Source of the DNA: Thermogemmatispora tikiterensis
GTDB taxonomy: Bacteria; Chloroflexota; Ktedonobacteria; Ktedonobacterales; Ktedonobacteraceae
Direction: 5' to 3'
NCBI RefSeq assembly: GCF_003268475.1
Contig: NZ_MCIF01000002.1
Coordinates: 1,651,074-1,715,073, forward strand
DNA length: 64,000 bases
Part shown: positions 45,416 to 54,097 of the stretch, piece after piece
How the letters are laid out: each line of letters opens with the position of its first letter
How positions within the stretch are numbered: the first letter of the stretch is position 1
Notes under the pieces: generated by a model
Told to the model about the DNA's origin: nothing
Seen by the model: only the letters and a program-made list of their open reading frames with translations
Databases searched by the model: none
Position numbers and translations under genes: made by a program

Positions 45416-45445
45416 CTGACTGGGATAGTTAGCGTGTGATATAAT
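45416..45445 (+). promoter_or_regulatory. Promoter of the small unknown/histidine kinase pair
   Basis: CTGACT (45416-45421), 18 bases and a perfect TATAAT (45440-45445) lie about 30 bases before the start of the 129-residue protein. Confidence 0.6.
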
Positions 45446-45482
45446 ATAAAGGAGAGTGTGAGCATAGCGAAGGGAGACAACA

Positions 45483-45872
45483 TTGTCGCTGTACTCATCA
45501 GACACCAGCTCTGCAGACTCCCGGAAACCGGTCGTCGCGGCCTACCTGGAGGTCATTCGCCTGCTTGACGACCGTGTCGCGCCTCTCCTGGGCAAAGTGA
45601 CCACGCGTGTCCTCGTTCAGGGCGCGGCCCGGCGAGTAGCGGAGAAGTACCCATTTCTTCACTTTCTTGAGCGTATCCCATATACTGAAGTTACTCCAGC
45701 GATTGCCCAGGAGCAGCTTGGTGGCCAGTCTCCGCAGGAGTTGACGGCAGCCTTGAATGCTCTTCTAGAGGAGTGTTTTGCGGGCTTGAAGGAACTCACT
45801 GGCGACCTGATTGTTACTCCGCTTCACGATGAGGTGACCCGCCAGCTCCAGCATATGTCGATCATACAGTAA
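45483..45872 (+). CDS. Hypothetical protein upstream of a sensor kinase
   Basis: Not recognised. The 129-residue protein is soluble and mainly helical: KPVVAAYLEVIRLLDDRVAP, LVQGAARRVAEKYPFLHFL, ELTAALNALLEECFAGLKEL and HDEVTRQLQHMSI. No cysteine motif, signal peptide or membrane segment is seen. It starts with TTG at 45483, after AGGGAGA. The gap to the histidine kinase gene is 30 bases, so they are very probably one operon behind the promoter at 45416. This suggests a partner or input for the kinase, though no motif proves it. Confidence 0.7.
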   Translation: MSLYSSDTSSADSRKPVVAAYLEVIRLLDDRVAPLLGKVTTRVLVQGAARRVAEKYPFLHFLERIPYTEVTPAIAQEQLGGQSPQELTAALNALLEECFAGLKELTGDLIVTPLHDEVTRQLQHMSIIQ

Positions 45873-45902
45873 ACAGAAAACGGCCTGGCGTAGCAGCGAA
45901 CA

Positions 45903-47675
45903 ATGGAGAAGAGCAGCGTGCAGTCTCAGTCGACACTCCCAGATGGCGCGTACCGCTCTTCCAGAGGATCGGGGGAAGATCGGCTGGCGGTTCTTCGCCA
46001 TGAGATGGAGTATCTCAATACCATTGGGAAACGCTTCGTCGCTGCCAACGATCGCTTCCAGGTCCATCGTGCCTTGCTGGCCACGTTACAAGAGTTATAC
46101 AGTTTCTCCGCCTGTGCTATTCTGCTCAAGGGCCAGCATGGCGACCCTTTTGAACTCTCTATCATCCCCCGTTATCCACTCAGCTCCTCCTTTCTCCAAG
46201 AGATGATCCAGCGTATCGCCCGCGCCGCCAACATCATCGATTTCCCCCATGTGACGCCCGAGGAGCTGGCCGTAGCCGCCTATTTCGACGCCCCCGACGA
46301 CCTGGCTCTGATGGAGCCACAAACCACCGTCGGCAGCAGCGAGATCGGTGACTTCCTCCACCTGCCGCTGGCCGTCGAGGACCGCATCATTGGCCTGCTC
46401 AGTCTCTTCCATGAGCGCGAGGGCGTCTTTGATACTCAGCTCCTGCAGCTAACACGTATCATCGCCGACTACGCCGCCATCGCCCTGGAGAATATGCGTC
46501 TGCGTGAGCGCGAGCAGGCACTCTGGCGAGAAGCCGAGTTCGAACGGCGCCGGCTGGAGCTGATCATCAGCAGCATGGCCGAGGCCCTGCTGATTACCAA
46601 TGCCCAGGGAGCCATTGTCTCCCTCAATCGCTTTGCCGAGCAGCTCTTCCAGCAGGCTGAGATTGATACCCGTCTCGAACCCGGTGTGCCTCTCCGTCAG
46701 CTTGCTGCTCGCAGCAATGTACCCTGGCTACGCGAACTGGCCCACGTCGTCGACCAGGCTCTGACCGGGCAGACGATCAAGAACCAGGAGCTGATCATTG
46801 GTGAAAGTGGCGAGACCGTCCCCCTCACTTTGAGCATCAGCGCGGCCCCACTGAGCCAGGATAGCCATCACCCGTTGCCCGGTGGCGCCGTCGTGGTCCT
46901 CAACGACATCACCGATCGCAAGCAGATCGAGAAGCTTAAAGACGAGTTCGTCTCGGTGGTTTCGCATGAGCTGCGGACGCCGCTGACTGCCATCAAGGGC
47001 TACACCCAGCACCTGGTCCGGCGCCTGGAGCGGCGTCTGCGCCAGCAGGCGCGTGAGGGCCGCGACCAATCTGAGCTACCGGAAAGTTACGATCTACGCA
47101 GCCTCTACATTGTACAAAGCGAGGCCGAGCATCTGGAGCGTCTGGTCAGTGATCTCCTCGACCTATCGCGCGTGCAATGGGGACGTCTGGATTTACAATA
47201 CACCCCTTTCTACCTGGCTGACCTGTTAGCCGAGCAGGTGCGCCTGGCCCAGGCCAATACCGAGCAGCACATCATCCAGCTCGATCTGCAGGTACAGGAC
47301 AGCAAGGTAATCGCCGATCGCCAGCGCATTGCTCAGGTTGTTGGCAACATTCTGGACAACGCCATTAAATACTCGCCCCAAGGGGGACATGTCATAGTGC
47401 GGCTGGAGAGCGCAGGAGAAGAGTTTCTGATCAGCATCAGCGACGAAGGCATTGGAGTCAGTCCTGAATACCTCGATCATATCTTTGAGCGCTTCTATCG
47501 CGTCCGCAACGCTGCCAGTCGCCAGTATTCGGGGATTGGTCTGGGTCTCTATGTCGCCCGCGCTATCGTCGAAGCTCACGGAGGCCGCATCGGCTACGCC
47601 AGCAATCAGAGCGGGATGGGCAGCACCTTCTACTTTAGCCTGCCGCGGATCCCTAACCCAGCCGAGAAAGGGTAA
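45903..47675 (+). CDS. Soluble sensor histidine kinase (GAF-PAS-HisKA-HATPase)
   Basis: This 590-residue kinase has no membrane segment. A GAF domain lies at about 30-200 (FQVHRALLATLQELYSFSAC; FLHLPLAVEDRIIGLLSLF), a PAS domain at about 215-330 (IISSMAEALLITNAQGAIVS), and a HisKA dimerisation domain with phospho-acceptor VVSHELRTPLTAIKGY near 355. The ATPase domain is at about 470-588, with N-box NILDNAIKYSPQGG, G1 ISDEGIGVSPE, FERFYRV and G2 GIGLGLYVARAIVEAHGG. All catalytic boxes are intact. No response regulator gene lies next to it, so the partner is unknown. It follows the 129-residue gene by 30 bases. Confidence 0.92.
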   Translation: MEKSSVQSQSTLPDGAYRSSRGSGEDRLAVLRHEMEYLNTIGKRFVAANDRFQVHRALLATLQELYSFSACAILLKGQHGDPFELSIIPRYPLSSSFLQEMIQRIARAANIIDFPHVTPEELAVAAYFDAPDDLALMEPQTTVGSSEIGDFLHLPLAVEDRIIGLLSLFHEREGVFDTQLLQLTRIIADYAAIALENMRLREREQALWREAEFERRRLELIISSMAEALLITNAQGAIVSLNRFAEQLFQQAEIDTRLEPGVPLRQLAARSNVPWLRELAHVVDQALTGQTIKNQELIIGESGETVPLTLSISAAPLSQDSHHPLPGGAVVVLNDITDRKQIEKLKDEFVSVVSHELRTPLTAIKGYTQHLVRRLERRLRQQAREGRDQSELPESYDLRSLYIVQSEAEHLERLVSDLLDLSRVQWGRLDLQYTPFYLADLLAEQVRLAQANTEQHIIQLDLQVQDSKVIADRQRIAQVVGNILDNAIKYSPQGGHVIVRLESAGEEFLISISDEGIGVSPEYLDHIFERFYRVRNAASRQYSGIGLGLYVARAIVEAHGGRIGYASNQSGMGSTFYFSLPRIPNPAEKG

Positions 47676-47871
47676 CGTCGCTGATTGACCGCGAACGGGG
47701 AGTCCAGCTCGCCTCAGCGCCTGGCCTTAGCCACTTCTTCCTCGCATCACGCATGACAGAGAGCTTTAGCGCTTGACCAGCAACTTCGCAGCCAGCGCGG
47801 CGACCTTTTCTTCACGCGTTCCCCACTCCTCTCCTCCCATGCCACTCCGTGCCAACCGGCACGCATCTCTC

Positions 47872-48390
47872 CTAGAAGGCTTTCAACAGATCGGTTGGCG
47901 TTGCCTGGAAGCGGTCCAGCAGGTAAGAGCGACCGAACGGAGTAAAATGGATGGTGGCCCAGCTGGCTCGCAAAATCTGAATATGGCGCAAGACACGGGC
48001 CTCCCCCCACAGCGGGTAGAGCAAATCACAGAGTGCATTCACAATATCGCCGGTGCTGGTGATGAGCACACCGACCAGCGTCACCCCAATCATCAAGAGC
48101 AGATGATGGGGAAGAGCAACCGGGCCGAACGCCGTAAAGAAGCCAATATAGACCATGCTGCCTGAGACCAGCGCGGGCAGGAGCGCCTCTAGCACAATAT
48201 AAAAGCGCGACGGCTCACGCACAAACAGGGTGGTGATCCCCAGCGGACCAATGGCCCAACCGATCAGCTGATCGCGCCGCAAGAGCGCCAGCAACAGATG
48301 AGATCCCTCAACCAGCAGCAGCCAGAGCAGCACAAAGGCAATCAAGCCCGGTAGAGAACGAAGCTGGATACTGGCCAGTATCCCCGGCAT
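47872..48390 (-). CDS. Four-helix integral membrane protein
   Basis: Function unknown. The ~172-residue protein has hydrophobic segments at PGLIAFVLLWLLLVEGSHLL, LIGWAIGPLGITTLFV, FYIVLEALLPALVSGSMVYI and LLLMIGVTLVGVLITSTG, and a soluble C-terminal tail with FTPFGRSYLLDRF. I use the ATG at 48390, 6 bases after AGGAGG; ATG 48396 is too close to that site, and the open frame upstream belongs to the pcm antisense. It lies downstream of pcm on the same strand, about 90 bases away. Confidence 0.75.
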   Translation of the reverse strand: MPGILASIQLRSLPGLIAFVLLWLLLVEGSHLLLALLRRDQLIGWAIGPLGITTLFVREPSRFYIVLEALLPALVSGSMVYIGFFTAFGPVALPHHLLLMIGVTLVGVLITSTGDIVNALCDLLYPLWGEARVLRHIQILRASWATIHFTPFGRSYLLDRFQATPTDLLKAF

Positions 48391-48481
48391 GCTCATCCTC
48401 CTCGAACGTCGTAAACAGCGACACCAGAAACCTCTGTTTGTATTGTACGCCCATGAGATGCCTGCCGACAACAGGACTTCG

Positions 48482-49126
48482 CTATTCTTCCCACCCTCCT
48501 TTGCCAACCAGCGGCACGAAGACACAACCACCAAGCGAATGCACCTCTTGCCCGCTAAACGTGCGCCGTATGACCAGCAGCTCCTGATGGTCATGGCTGC
48601 CAACAGGGAGCACCAGGATACCCCCCTCAACCAACTGGGCAACCAGCTGCTGAGGAATCTGCGGAGCCGCAGCGGTGACCACGATCCGGTCATAGGGCGC
48701 AGCATCCGGCCAGCCCAGCGAGCCATCTCCTACAAAGACGGCAACGTTGCTCAGGCCCAGCTGCAGCAGCCGCCTGGCCGCCTGACAAGCTAGTTGCTGG
48801 TAGCGTTCCACCGTTACGACAAAGCGCGCCAGACGTGCCAGAATAGCCGCCTGATAGCCCGAACCAGTTCCAATCTCCAGGACACGCTCCTGACCGCTCA
48901 GCTGCAGAGCCTGGGTCATCGTTGCCACAATCAGGGGCTGAGAAATGGTCTGACCGCAGCCAATTGGAAGGGCCTGATCAGCATAGGCCCACTGACGATG
49001 ATGGGGATCAACGAATAGTTCGCGCGGCGTCGCCTCAATGGCTGCCAGCACACGCTCATCATGGATGCCAGCGCTACGCAAGCTCTCTAGCAGAGAACGG
49101 CGCTGCGTCTCAAGATCACGAGCCAT
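48482..49126 (-). CDS. pcm: Protein-L-isoaspartate O-methyltransferase
   Basis: This SAM-dependent enzyme methylates isoaspartyl residues in damaged proteins, starting their repair. The 214-residue protein has the active-site segment IGCGQTISQPLIVATMTQAL, SAM motif I VLEIGTGSGYQAAILA, VVTVERYQQLACQAA, and the post-motif YDRIVVTAAAPQIP with LVEGGILVLPVG. It is complete, with a usual length. It heads a short minus-strand pair with the membrane protein gene at 47872. Confidence 0.94.
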   Translation of the reverse strand: MARDLETQRRSLLESLRSAGIHDERVLAAIEATPRELFVDPHHRQWAYADQALPIGCGQTISQPLIVATMTQALQLSGQERVLEIGTGSGYQAAILARLARFVVTVERYQQLACQAARRLLQLGLSNVAVFVGDGSLGWPDAAPYDRIVVTAAAPQIPQQLVAQLVEGGILVLPVGSHDHQELLVIRRTFSGQEVHSLGGCVFVPLVGKGGWEE

Positions 49127-49528
49127 AGCATTTCAGGACGGAGTGAGGAAGGAAAAAGGCCTGGCCTTCTCTATCAGGCACGACATACGAGACTCATGTC
49201 CCAGGCAGGGAGAGGCGCAGAGGAAGAGCGCAGTCAGCACAAATAATCCTCCCTCGGCTACTGGTCGGCTCACAGAGCCTCAGCCTTCTTCGAAGACTAA
49301 GCTGCACACTTCAAGACGAGACGCGCGAGGGTACCCATTTAGAGTCTAAAGCCTGTTGAAACAGACGTCAAGGAGAGCAGGGAACAATCTGCTGCCTCTT
49401 CTTATTCTTAAAGGCCGGCAATGAGCGGAAAAGCCTGTGATCCAGGCCACCAGTCAGCGCGGAAGGATGCAGAGCGGGCTTACAGGCTTACAATACCTCT
49501 CACAGAACACAAACGGGCATAAAAAAAG
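49127..49528 (-). other. Intergenic stretch without recognisable gene
   Basis: There is no convincing ORF or structured RNA here. The T-run just downstream of the tRNA (AC, then seven Ts on the minus strand) probably ends the tRNA transcript. Confidence 0.5.
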
Positions 49529-49600
49529 TGGGCGCTACTGGGCTCGAACCAGTGACCTCTTCGGTGTGAACGAAGCGCTCTCCCACTGAGCTAAGCGCCC
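49529..49600 (-). tRNA. tRNA-Val (anticodon CAC)
   Basis: The minus strand folds as a full cloverleaf: 7-bp acceptor stem GGGCGCT/AGCGCCC, D arm GCTC-AGTGGGA-GAGC, anticodon arm CTTCG-TTCACAC-CGAAG giving anticodon CAC (codon GTG), variable AGGTC, and T arm ACTGG-TTCGAGC-CCAGT. The discriminator is A. CCA is not encoded; a T-run follows almost at once. Confidence 0.97.
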
Positions 49601-49674
49601 TTTACTTCTCATAACCGTGGTGACCGCCGGCTTTACCATGGCCTCTGGCTATCACCCAGCTCTCTGGTATAGCT

Positions 49675-49703
49675 ACTATAGCACTCCGAGCGGGGCTTGT
49701 CAA
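49675..49703 (-). promoter_or_regulatory. Promoter of tRNA-Val
   Basis: On the minus strand a perfect TTGACA (49698-49703), a 17-base spacer and TATAGT (49675-49680) lie about 70 bases before the tRNA 5' end. No other gene lies between. Confidence 0.75.
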
Positions 49704-49962
49704 GTAGCGAGAGGGGATATCAGCAGCAAGTGCCAGAGCGTACTTGCACGCGGCCTCATCAGCCAGCTAAAGACGCCGGCGGCGCGGCCTTTCCCGACAT
49801 CTACCGACCGACAGAAGAGGAGGAGCAGGACCGCGGGGCCGCGGCAGGCACGATAAGCGGTCTGGTGCACCGCTCGGAGTGCAAAGGCAGGTAGCATGCA
49901 GCAGCGTCAAACGCGAGAGCGACAGCAGACGAGCAAGCAGGAATGGAGCCAGCTGGCAGTCA
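49704..49962 (-). other. Spacer between tRNA-Val promoter and lysS
   Basis: I see no gene, RNA or clear terminator in this stretch. Confidence 0.4.
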
Positions 49963-51441
49963 TCATAGCTCGTTAGGGGCCTTGCGCATCGTGGGGAAGA
50001 GAATCACATCACGGATGGACTCCTGATCGGTCAGGAACATGACCAGGCGATCCACGCCGATGCCCAGCCCGCCCGTGGGCGGCATGCCCACCTCCAGCGC
50101 CTCCAGAAAGTCCTCATCGAGCACTTGCGCCTCCACATCGCCGTGGGCACGCTGGCGCATCTGATCCTCAAAGCGCTGGCGCTGATCGAGCGGGTCATTC
50201 AGCTCAGTAAAAGCGTTGCCGATCTCCAGACCGCCCAGAAACGGCTGAAAGCGCTCTACCAGATCAGGCAGCGAGCGATGACGCTTGGCCAGCGGTGAGA
50301 CATCCAGGGGATAATCAACCAGGAAGAGCGCGCGGCGCAGCGGCTCGGCTCCCTGGCGGAACATCGCACTCTTCAGTTCATCGATCAAACGGCCTCGACC
50401 CAAGGCGGGATCGACCTCATAGCCGCGAGCCTGCATCGCAGCGGCCAGGCTCTCTCGATCGGGATAGCGATTCACATCAATCCCGGTAAACTCCTCGATC
50501 GTCGCCAGCAAAGGCAGGCGCGGCCAGGGAGGCGTTAGATCCACCTCGTAGCCCTGGTAGCGAATGCGGGGCGTCCCGCAGGCCTCCAGTGCAATCGCAT
50601 AGATCATCTCCTCCGCCAGGCGCATCATGTCCTCATAATCGGCATACGCCTGATAGCACTCCATCATCGTAAACTCGGGATTATGTGTGCGATCGATTCC
50701 CTCATTGCGGAAATTGCGCCCGATCTCATAGACTCGCTCGAAACCACCCACAATCAGGCGCTTCAAATACAACTCCACCGCAATGCGCAGGTACATATCG
50801 CGGTCTAGAGCATGATGATGGGTCACAAAGGGGCGTGCCGTAGCACCGCCGTAGATCGGCTGCAAGATCGGTGTCTCCACCTCCAGAAAGCCGTGCTCAT
50901 CGAGGAAGCGGCGCATCGCGCGAATCACGCGGCTGCGCGTCACAAAGATCGGCTTCACCTCATCCCCGTTGGCCAGCAGATCCAGATAGCGCTTCCGCTG
51001 GCGCAGCTCCACATCTTCCAGCCCATGGTATTTCTCGGGCAATGGGCGCAAGCCCTTGGCAATCAAAGCAAACTCCAAAACGTGGAGCGTGCGCTCGCCG
51101 GTGCGCGTGTGGAAGAGAAAGCCTCGCACCTGAATAAAGTCGCCGATATCCAGCAGCCGGACTGCGCGATAGGCTTCCTCACCGAGATCGTTAATGCGGA
51201 AGTAGACCTGAATACGGCCAGTGCCATCCTCAATATGGGCAAAGGCTACCTTGCCCATCTCGCGGAGCAAGCGGATGCGTCCGACCAGACAAAAAGAGTG
51301 CTCCTCTCCCAGCCACTCATCGAAGTGCTGCAGCACCTCGGCAATGGTATGGCTGCGCTCTACATGGTTGGGATAGGGATTAATGCCGCGCTCACGCAAA
51401 GCCTGCAGGCGCTGGAGCCGCACACTTCTTTCATCAGCCAT
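49963..51441 (-). CDS. lysS: Lysyl-tRNA synthetase, class II
   Basis: This 492-residue class II synthetase charges tRNA-Lys. It has an N-terminal OB-fold anticodon domain (about 45-150, CLVGRIRLLREMGKVAFAHI), motif 1 GFLEVETPILQPIYGGATAR, motif 2 FRNEGIDRTHNPEFTMMECY and motif 3 PTGGLGIGVDRLVMFLTDQ. The ending with REVILFP-like DVILFPTMR is typical. No C-terminal extension (LysX type) is present. It precedes greA on the same strand by 250 bases. Confidence 0.96.
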   Translation of the reverse strand: MADERSVRLQRLQALRERGINPYPNHVERSHTIAEVLQHFDEWLGEEHSFCLVGRIRLLREMGKVAFAHIEDGTGRIQVYFRINDLGEEAYRAVRLLDIGDFIQVRGFLFHTRTGERTLHVLEFALIAKGLRPLPEKYHGLEDVELRQRKRYLDLLANGDEVKPIFVTRSRVIRAMRRFLDEHGFLEVETPILQPIYGGATARPFVTHHHALDRDMYLRIAVELYLKRLIVGGFERVYEIGRNFRNEGIDRTHNPEFTMMECYQAYADYEDMMRLAEEMIYAIALEACGTPRIRYQGYEVDLTPPWPRLPLLATIEEFTGIDVNRYPDRESLAAAMQARGYEVDPALGRGRLIDELKSAMFRQGAEPLRRALFLVDYPLDVSPLAKRHRSLPDLVERFQPFLGGLEIGNAFTELNDPLDQRQRFEDQMRQRAHGDVEAQVLDEDFLEALEVGMPPTGGLGIGVDRLVMFLTDQESIRDVILFPTMRKAPNEL

Positions 51442-51690
51442 AACGCTCTTGGAAACTCCTCACAATGGTTTGCCGCTATTTTAGCAAAATTCCGGGCCAG
51501 TGGATAGCAGGGAGAGAGAAAGACCTGGTGACAGCTCTCCCCCTGATTGGGAGCAAGCAAAGAGGAGGGCCGCACAAGAGAAGGCGGCCCCGAAAGACAC
51601 AGCGGCATACTCCATCCTGGCTGGATCAGAAGACGAAAGCACTCGGGGAGGAGAAGCAGAAATGCTCTCGTCGCAGGGGGAGAAGCTCAT

Positions 51691-52155
51691 TCACTCGATG
51701 GCGAGGACCGTGTACTCTTTGACGCCACCAGGGGTAGAAACCATGACCAGATCGCCCACCTTATGGCCAAGTAAGGCTTTCCCGACCGGAGACTCGTTGG
51801 AGATGCGGCCAGCGCTCGGATTCGCCTCATAGGCGCCCACAATCGTATAGCAAGCCTCACGCCCGTCGCTGCTGCGCACGCGCACCACTGATCCCAGCGT
51901 TACCTCGTCGCTCTGGACCTTCTGAATCGTGCGCGCGGTGGCGAGCATCTGCTCTAGCTCATAGATCTTCCCTTCGAGCCGGGCGTACTCCGTCTTGGCC
52001 TCCTCATAGGCCGCATTGTCGTTGACATCGCCCCCCTCCTTGGCATCGTGCAGGTAGCGTGCAACCTCAGCCCGCTTGACAGTACGCAGGAACTCCAGTT
52101 GATTCAGAAGACGTTGCCGGCCATCCTCGGTCAGATAGACGCCCTGTGTCTCCAT
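51691..52155 (-). CDS. greA: Transcription elongation factor GreA
   Basis: GreA enters the RNA polymerase secondary channel and stimulates cleavage of backtracked RNA. The 154-residue protein has the N-terminal coiled coil with the acidic tip DAKEGGDVNDNAAYEEAK, followed by the C-terminal FKBP-like domain (GSVVRVRSSDGREACYTIVG, ISNESPVGKALLGHKVGDLV). Both acidic tip residues are present (Asp, Asp in place of Asp, Glu). I start at ATG 52155, after GGAGGG at 9 bases; the frame is open 68 codons further but without family sequence. It lies between birA and lysS. Confidence 0.95.
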   Translation of the reverse strand: METQGVYLTEDGRQRLLNQLEFLRTVKRAEVARYLHDAKEGGDVNDNAAYEEAKTEYARLEGKIYELEQMLATARTIQKVQSDEVTLGSVVRVRSSDGREACYTIVGAYEANPSAGRISNESPVGKALLGHKVGDLVMVSTPGGVKEYTVLAIE

Positions 52156-52414
52156 CCTATGTTTCCCTCCATTGTCTGCAGGAAATCTCTCATCTACTAC
52201 CAGAGTCTCAGCCTGCCTACAACCTGCCGCGCCACAATACGGGGAGAGCGCCAACAGAGAGTAAGCAGCTTCTTCAAGAGAGAGCCGGTCCAGGTCTCTA
52301 GTGTTCTGGCCGGTTTTGCCTGAGTAAACGCTTGGGAGCAGAGCAGGCGAGACAGACAAAGTATGTCACGACAGCCTCCTCACGCCTGGCAGCGGGCCTG
52401 ACGGCCAGAGCCGC

Positions 52415-53368
52415 TCATTCAGGAGAGAGATGCCCTACATCTCCCCAGGTGACTGTCACCCGCTCGCCCGAGCGGCAGCGCAGCAGCAGCTCTCCGCTCT
52501 CATTGACCTCTTCCGCCCAGCCTTCGAGCTGACGAGCACCTTGCTGAATGCGCACCATGCGCCCTAACGTCTGCAAGCGGCTGCGCCAGCGCTCGCGAAT
52601 ATGCCGGGCTACCGGCAGCGAGAAGAACGCCGCCGAGACAGGGGGCATCAAGAGCGCGGATCGTTCAGCGAGTGCTCCCACCTCTTCCTGCAGGGCGAGA
52701 TAGGAGTCCTCTACATGCTCCAAAAGCTGAGCAATAAACACCTCGCGGCTCAATGAGCGACCGCACTCGGTCTCTAGCGTTGTCGGCGTCGGCGCTTGAA
52801 CCAGCGGAGCTGACGCAGCCGCAGGAGCCTGGGGGTAGGACTGCACTGATCCGCCCTCACTCTGCTCAATCGCTAAATCTTCACTGCGTCCATTGACATT
52901 GACGCCGATGCCTAGTACGGCCACTAAACGACCCGCTCGATCAGAGCTGGTCTCGATTAAAATACCGGCAACTTTACGTTCGCCAATCAAGACATCATTG
53001 GGCCACTTGATACCAGCGACGAGGCCAGCGGTATCAGCGATGGCATCCAGCACGGCCAGTGCGGAGAACATAGCTACCAGTGGAAGCGGGAAGCGGGGAT
53101 AGAGCACCAGCGACAAGAGGACATTGCACCCGGCTACGTCAACCCAACGGCGGCCCTGCCTGCCGCGCCCAGCAGTCTGACTTTCTGTAAGCACCACCAG
53201 GCCCTCCAGGCTCTCGCCAGGCACAGCCTCGACGGCACGCAGCATTGCCAGCGTATTCGTTGAATCGACCACCGGGACATAGAACAGCCGTGCCTCCCCC
53301 CTAGCGATCAGGCGAGTACCTAACATCTGCCTCAGTCTATCGAGATGCAATCGTGCGCTGTTAGCCAT
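52415..53368 (-). CDS. birA: Biotin--protein ligase BirA (no DNA-binding domain)
   Basis: BirA attaches biotin to the carboxyl-carrier protein of acetyl-CoA carboxylase and related enzymes via biotinyl-AMP. The 317-residue protein has FYVPVVDSTNTLAMLRAV, the nucleotide loop SQTAGRGRQGRRWVDVAG, IKWPNDVLIGERKVAGIL and VLGIGVNVNG. The C-terminal SH3-like domain follows an unusual Ala/Pro/Gln-rich insert of about 45 residues (SVQSYPQAPAAASAPL region). No N-terminal winged helix is present, so it is unlikely to be a biotin repressor. I place the start at ATG 53368; the open frame reaches 53659, through a 10-base C tract and low-complexity sequence, with no homologous signature. Confidence 0.92.
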   Translation of the reverse strand: MANSARLHLDRLRQMLGTRLIARGEARLFYVPVVDSTNTLAMLRAVEAVPGESLEGLVVLTESQTAGRGRQGRRWVDVAGCNVLLSLVLYPRFPLPLVAMFSALAVLDAIADTAGLVAGIKWPNDVLIGERKVAGILIETSSDRAGRLVAVLGIGVNVNGRSEDLAIEQSEGGSVQSYPQAPAAASAPLVQAPTPTTLETECGRSLSREVFIAQLLEHVEDSYLALQEEVGALAERSALLMPPVSAAFFSLPVARHIRERWRSRLQTLGRMVRIQQGARQLEGWAEEVNESGELLLRCRSGERVTVTWGDVGHLSPE

Positions 53369-53501
53369 CTGCCCTTGTACACCCCTGCTCACCTCGCTAC
53401 CATACCCCTCCTCCCCTTTACCTGAGAACCTGGACCTCCCGCCGACGTCCCGGCAGCCCCCTCTCCCCTCCGACACTCTATGCAATAACTCTGGCTCACT
53501 T

Positions 53502-53511
53502 CCCCCCCCCC
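53502..53511 (+). repeat. Homopolymeric C10 tract upstream of birA
   Basis: A run of 10 Cs (10 Gs on the birA strand) lies 134 bases before the predicted birA start. Such tracts can vary in length by slipped-strand replication. Confidence 0.6.
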
Positions 53512-53574
53512 TCCATTCCACTTTGCGCCGCCGTTGCCGTTCTGAATAAACCAGCTCATCCCGGCCTGCCTGAC

Positions 53575-53799
53575 TCAGGCGCCCTGTAAAAAGACACCCG
53601 CGGGCACCAGGCCGGCTGGTAGCGACAATCCAACGACTTCTACACGCTCTTTCTGGCATGCATCGGAAGCGAAGAATGTGATAACACTACCGACCGGCAC
53701 AGGTCCTGCGGTAAAACCATACAGGCGGGAGCTAACCGACTTTCCAAGCGGGCCTGGTTGTTTCCCACCTTCCGGCTGAGGGCCACACTTAGGAGGCAC
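53575..53799 (-). CDS. Possible 74-residue ORF coupled to a 24-codon ORF
   Basis: Not recognised, and coding is uncertain. The GTG start overlaps the stop of the preceding 24-codon ORF by 11 bases, a layout typical of translational coupling. The 74-residue product is Pro/Gly-rich at first, then VGSVITFFASDACQKERVEV and VGLSLPAGLVPAGVFLQG. It has no membrane segment or known motif. It lies behind a good promoter and ribosome-binding site, 200 bases before birA. Its reality depends on the upstream ORF being translated. Confidence 0.4.
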   Translation of the reverse strand: MPPKCGPQPEGGKQPGPLGKSVSSRLYGFTAGPVPVGSVITFFASDACQKERVEVVGLSLPAGLVPAGVFLQGA

Positions 53800-53863
53800 C
53801 CCTCTCTTCCCGATTGGTGTGGCTGGTTAACTCGCCACCTGTGTGGCACTGTCGTTCAGGCAT
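53789..53863 (-). CDS. Possible 24-codon ORF behind a strong promoter and SD
   Basis: ATG at 53863 follows a perfect AAAGGAGGTG at 8 bases and lies just downstream of a consensus-like promoter (53892-53921). The peptide starts MPERQCHTGGELTSHTNREE and stops at TAA (53789-53791). It has no known motif. Either it is a real small protein or leader, or a sequence error or programmed frameshift joins it to the 74-residue ORF that overlaps it. Confidence 0.45.
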   Translation of the reverse strand: MPERQCHTGGELTSHTNREERGAS

Positions 53864-53891
53864 GTGCACACCACCTCCTTTCATTGCGCTA

Positions 53892-53921
53892 ATTGTAACA
53901 TCGCATTTCAGGTGCTGTCAA
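53892..53921 (-). promoter_or_regulatory. Consensus-like promoter upstream of the small ORFs and birA
   Basis: On the minus strand TTGACA (53916-53921), an 18-base spacer and TACAAT (53892-53897) are followed within about 15 bases by the ribosome-binding site at 53872-53881. The transcript would begin almost at the SD. Confidence 0.7.
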
Positions 53922-54097
53922 GCTTTTCGTTGAAATTTACTTGAACACCTTTTCCTTGAGCTTTTCGACCAGAAGGCCAATGTCAACAGGAACGATCAAC
54001 CGTGCGGATTTTAAGAGTTCTTTCATGCCCATGCGCAGGTTCTCAATGCTTGAAATAATATACAATAAGATTGGTCCAGGAAAGGAGGAGTTCTGCT

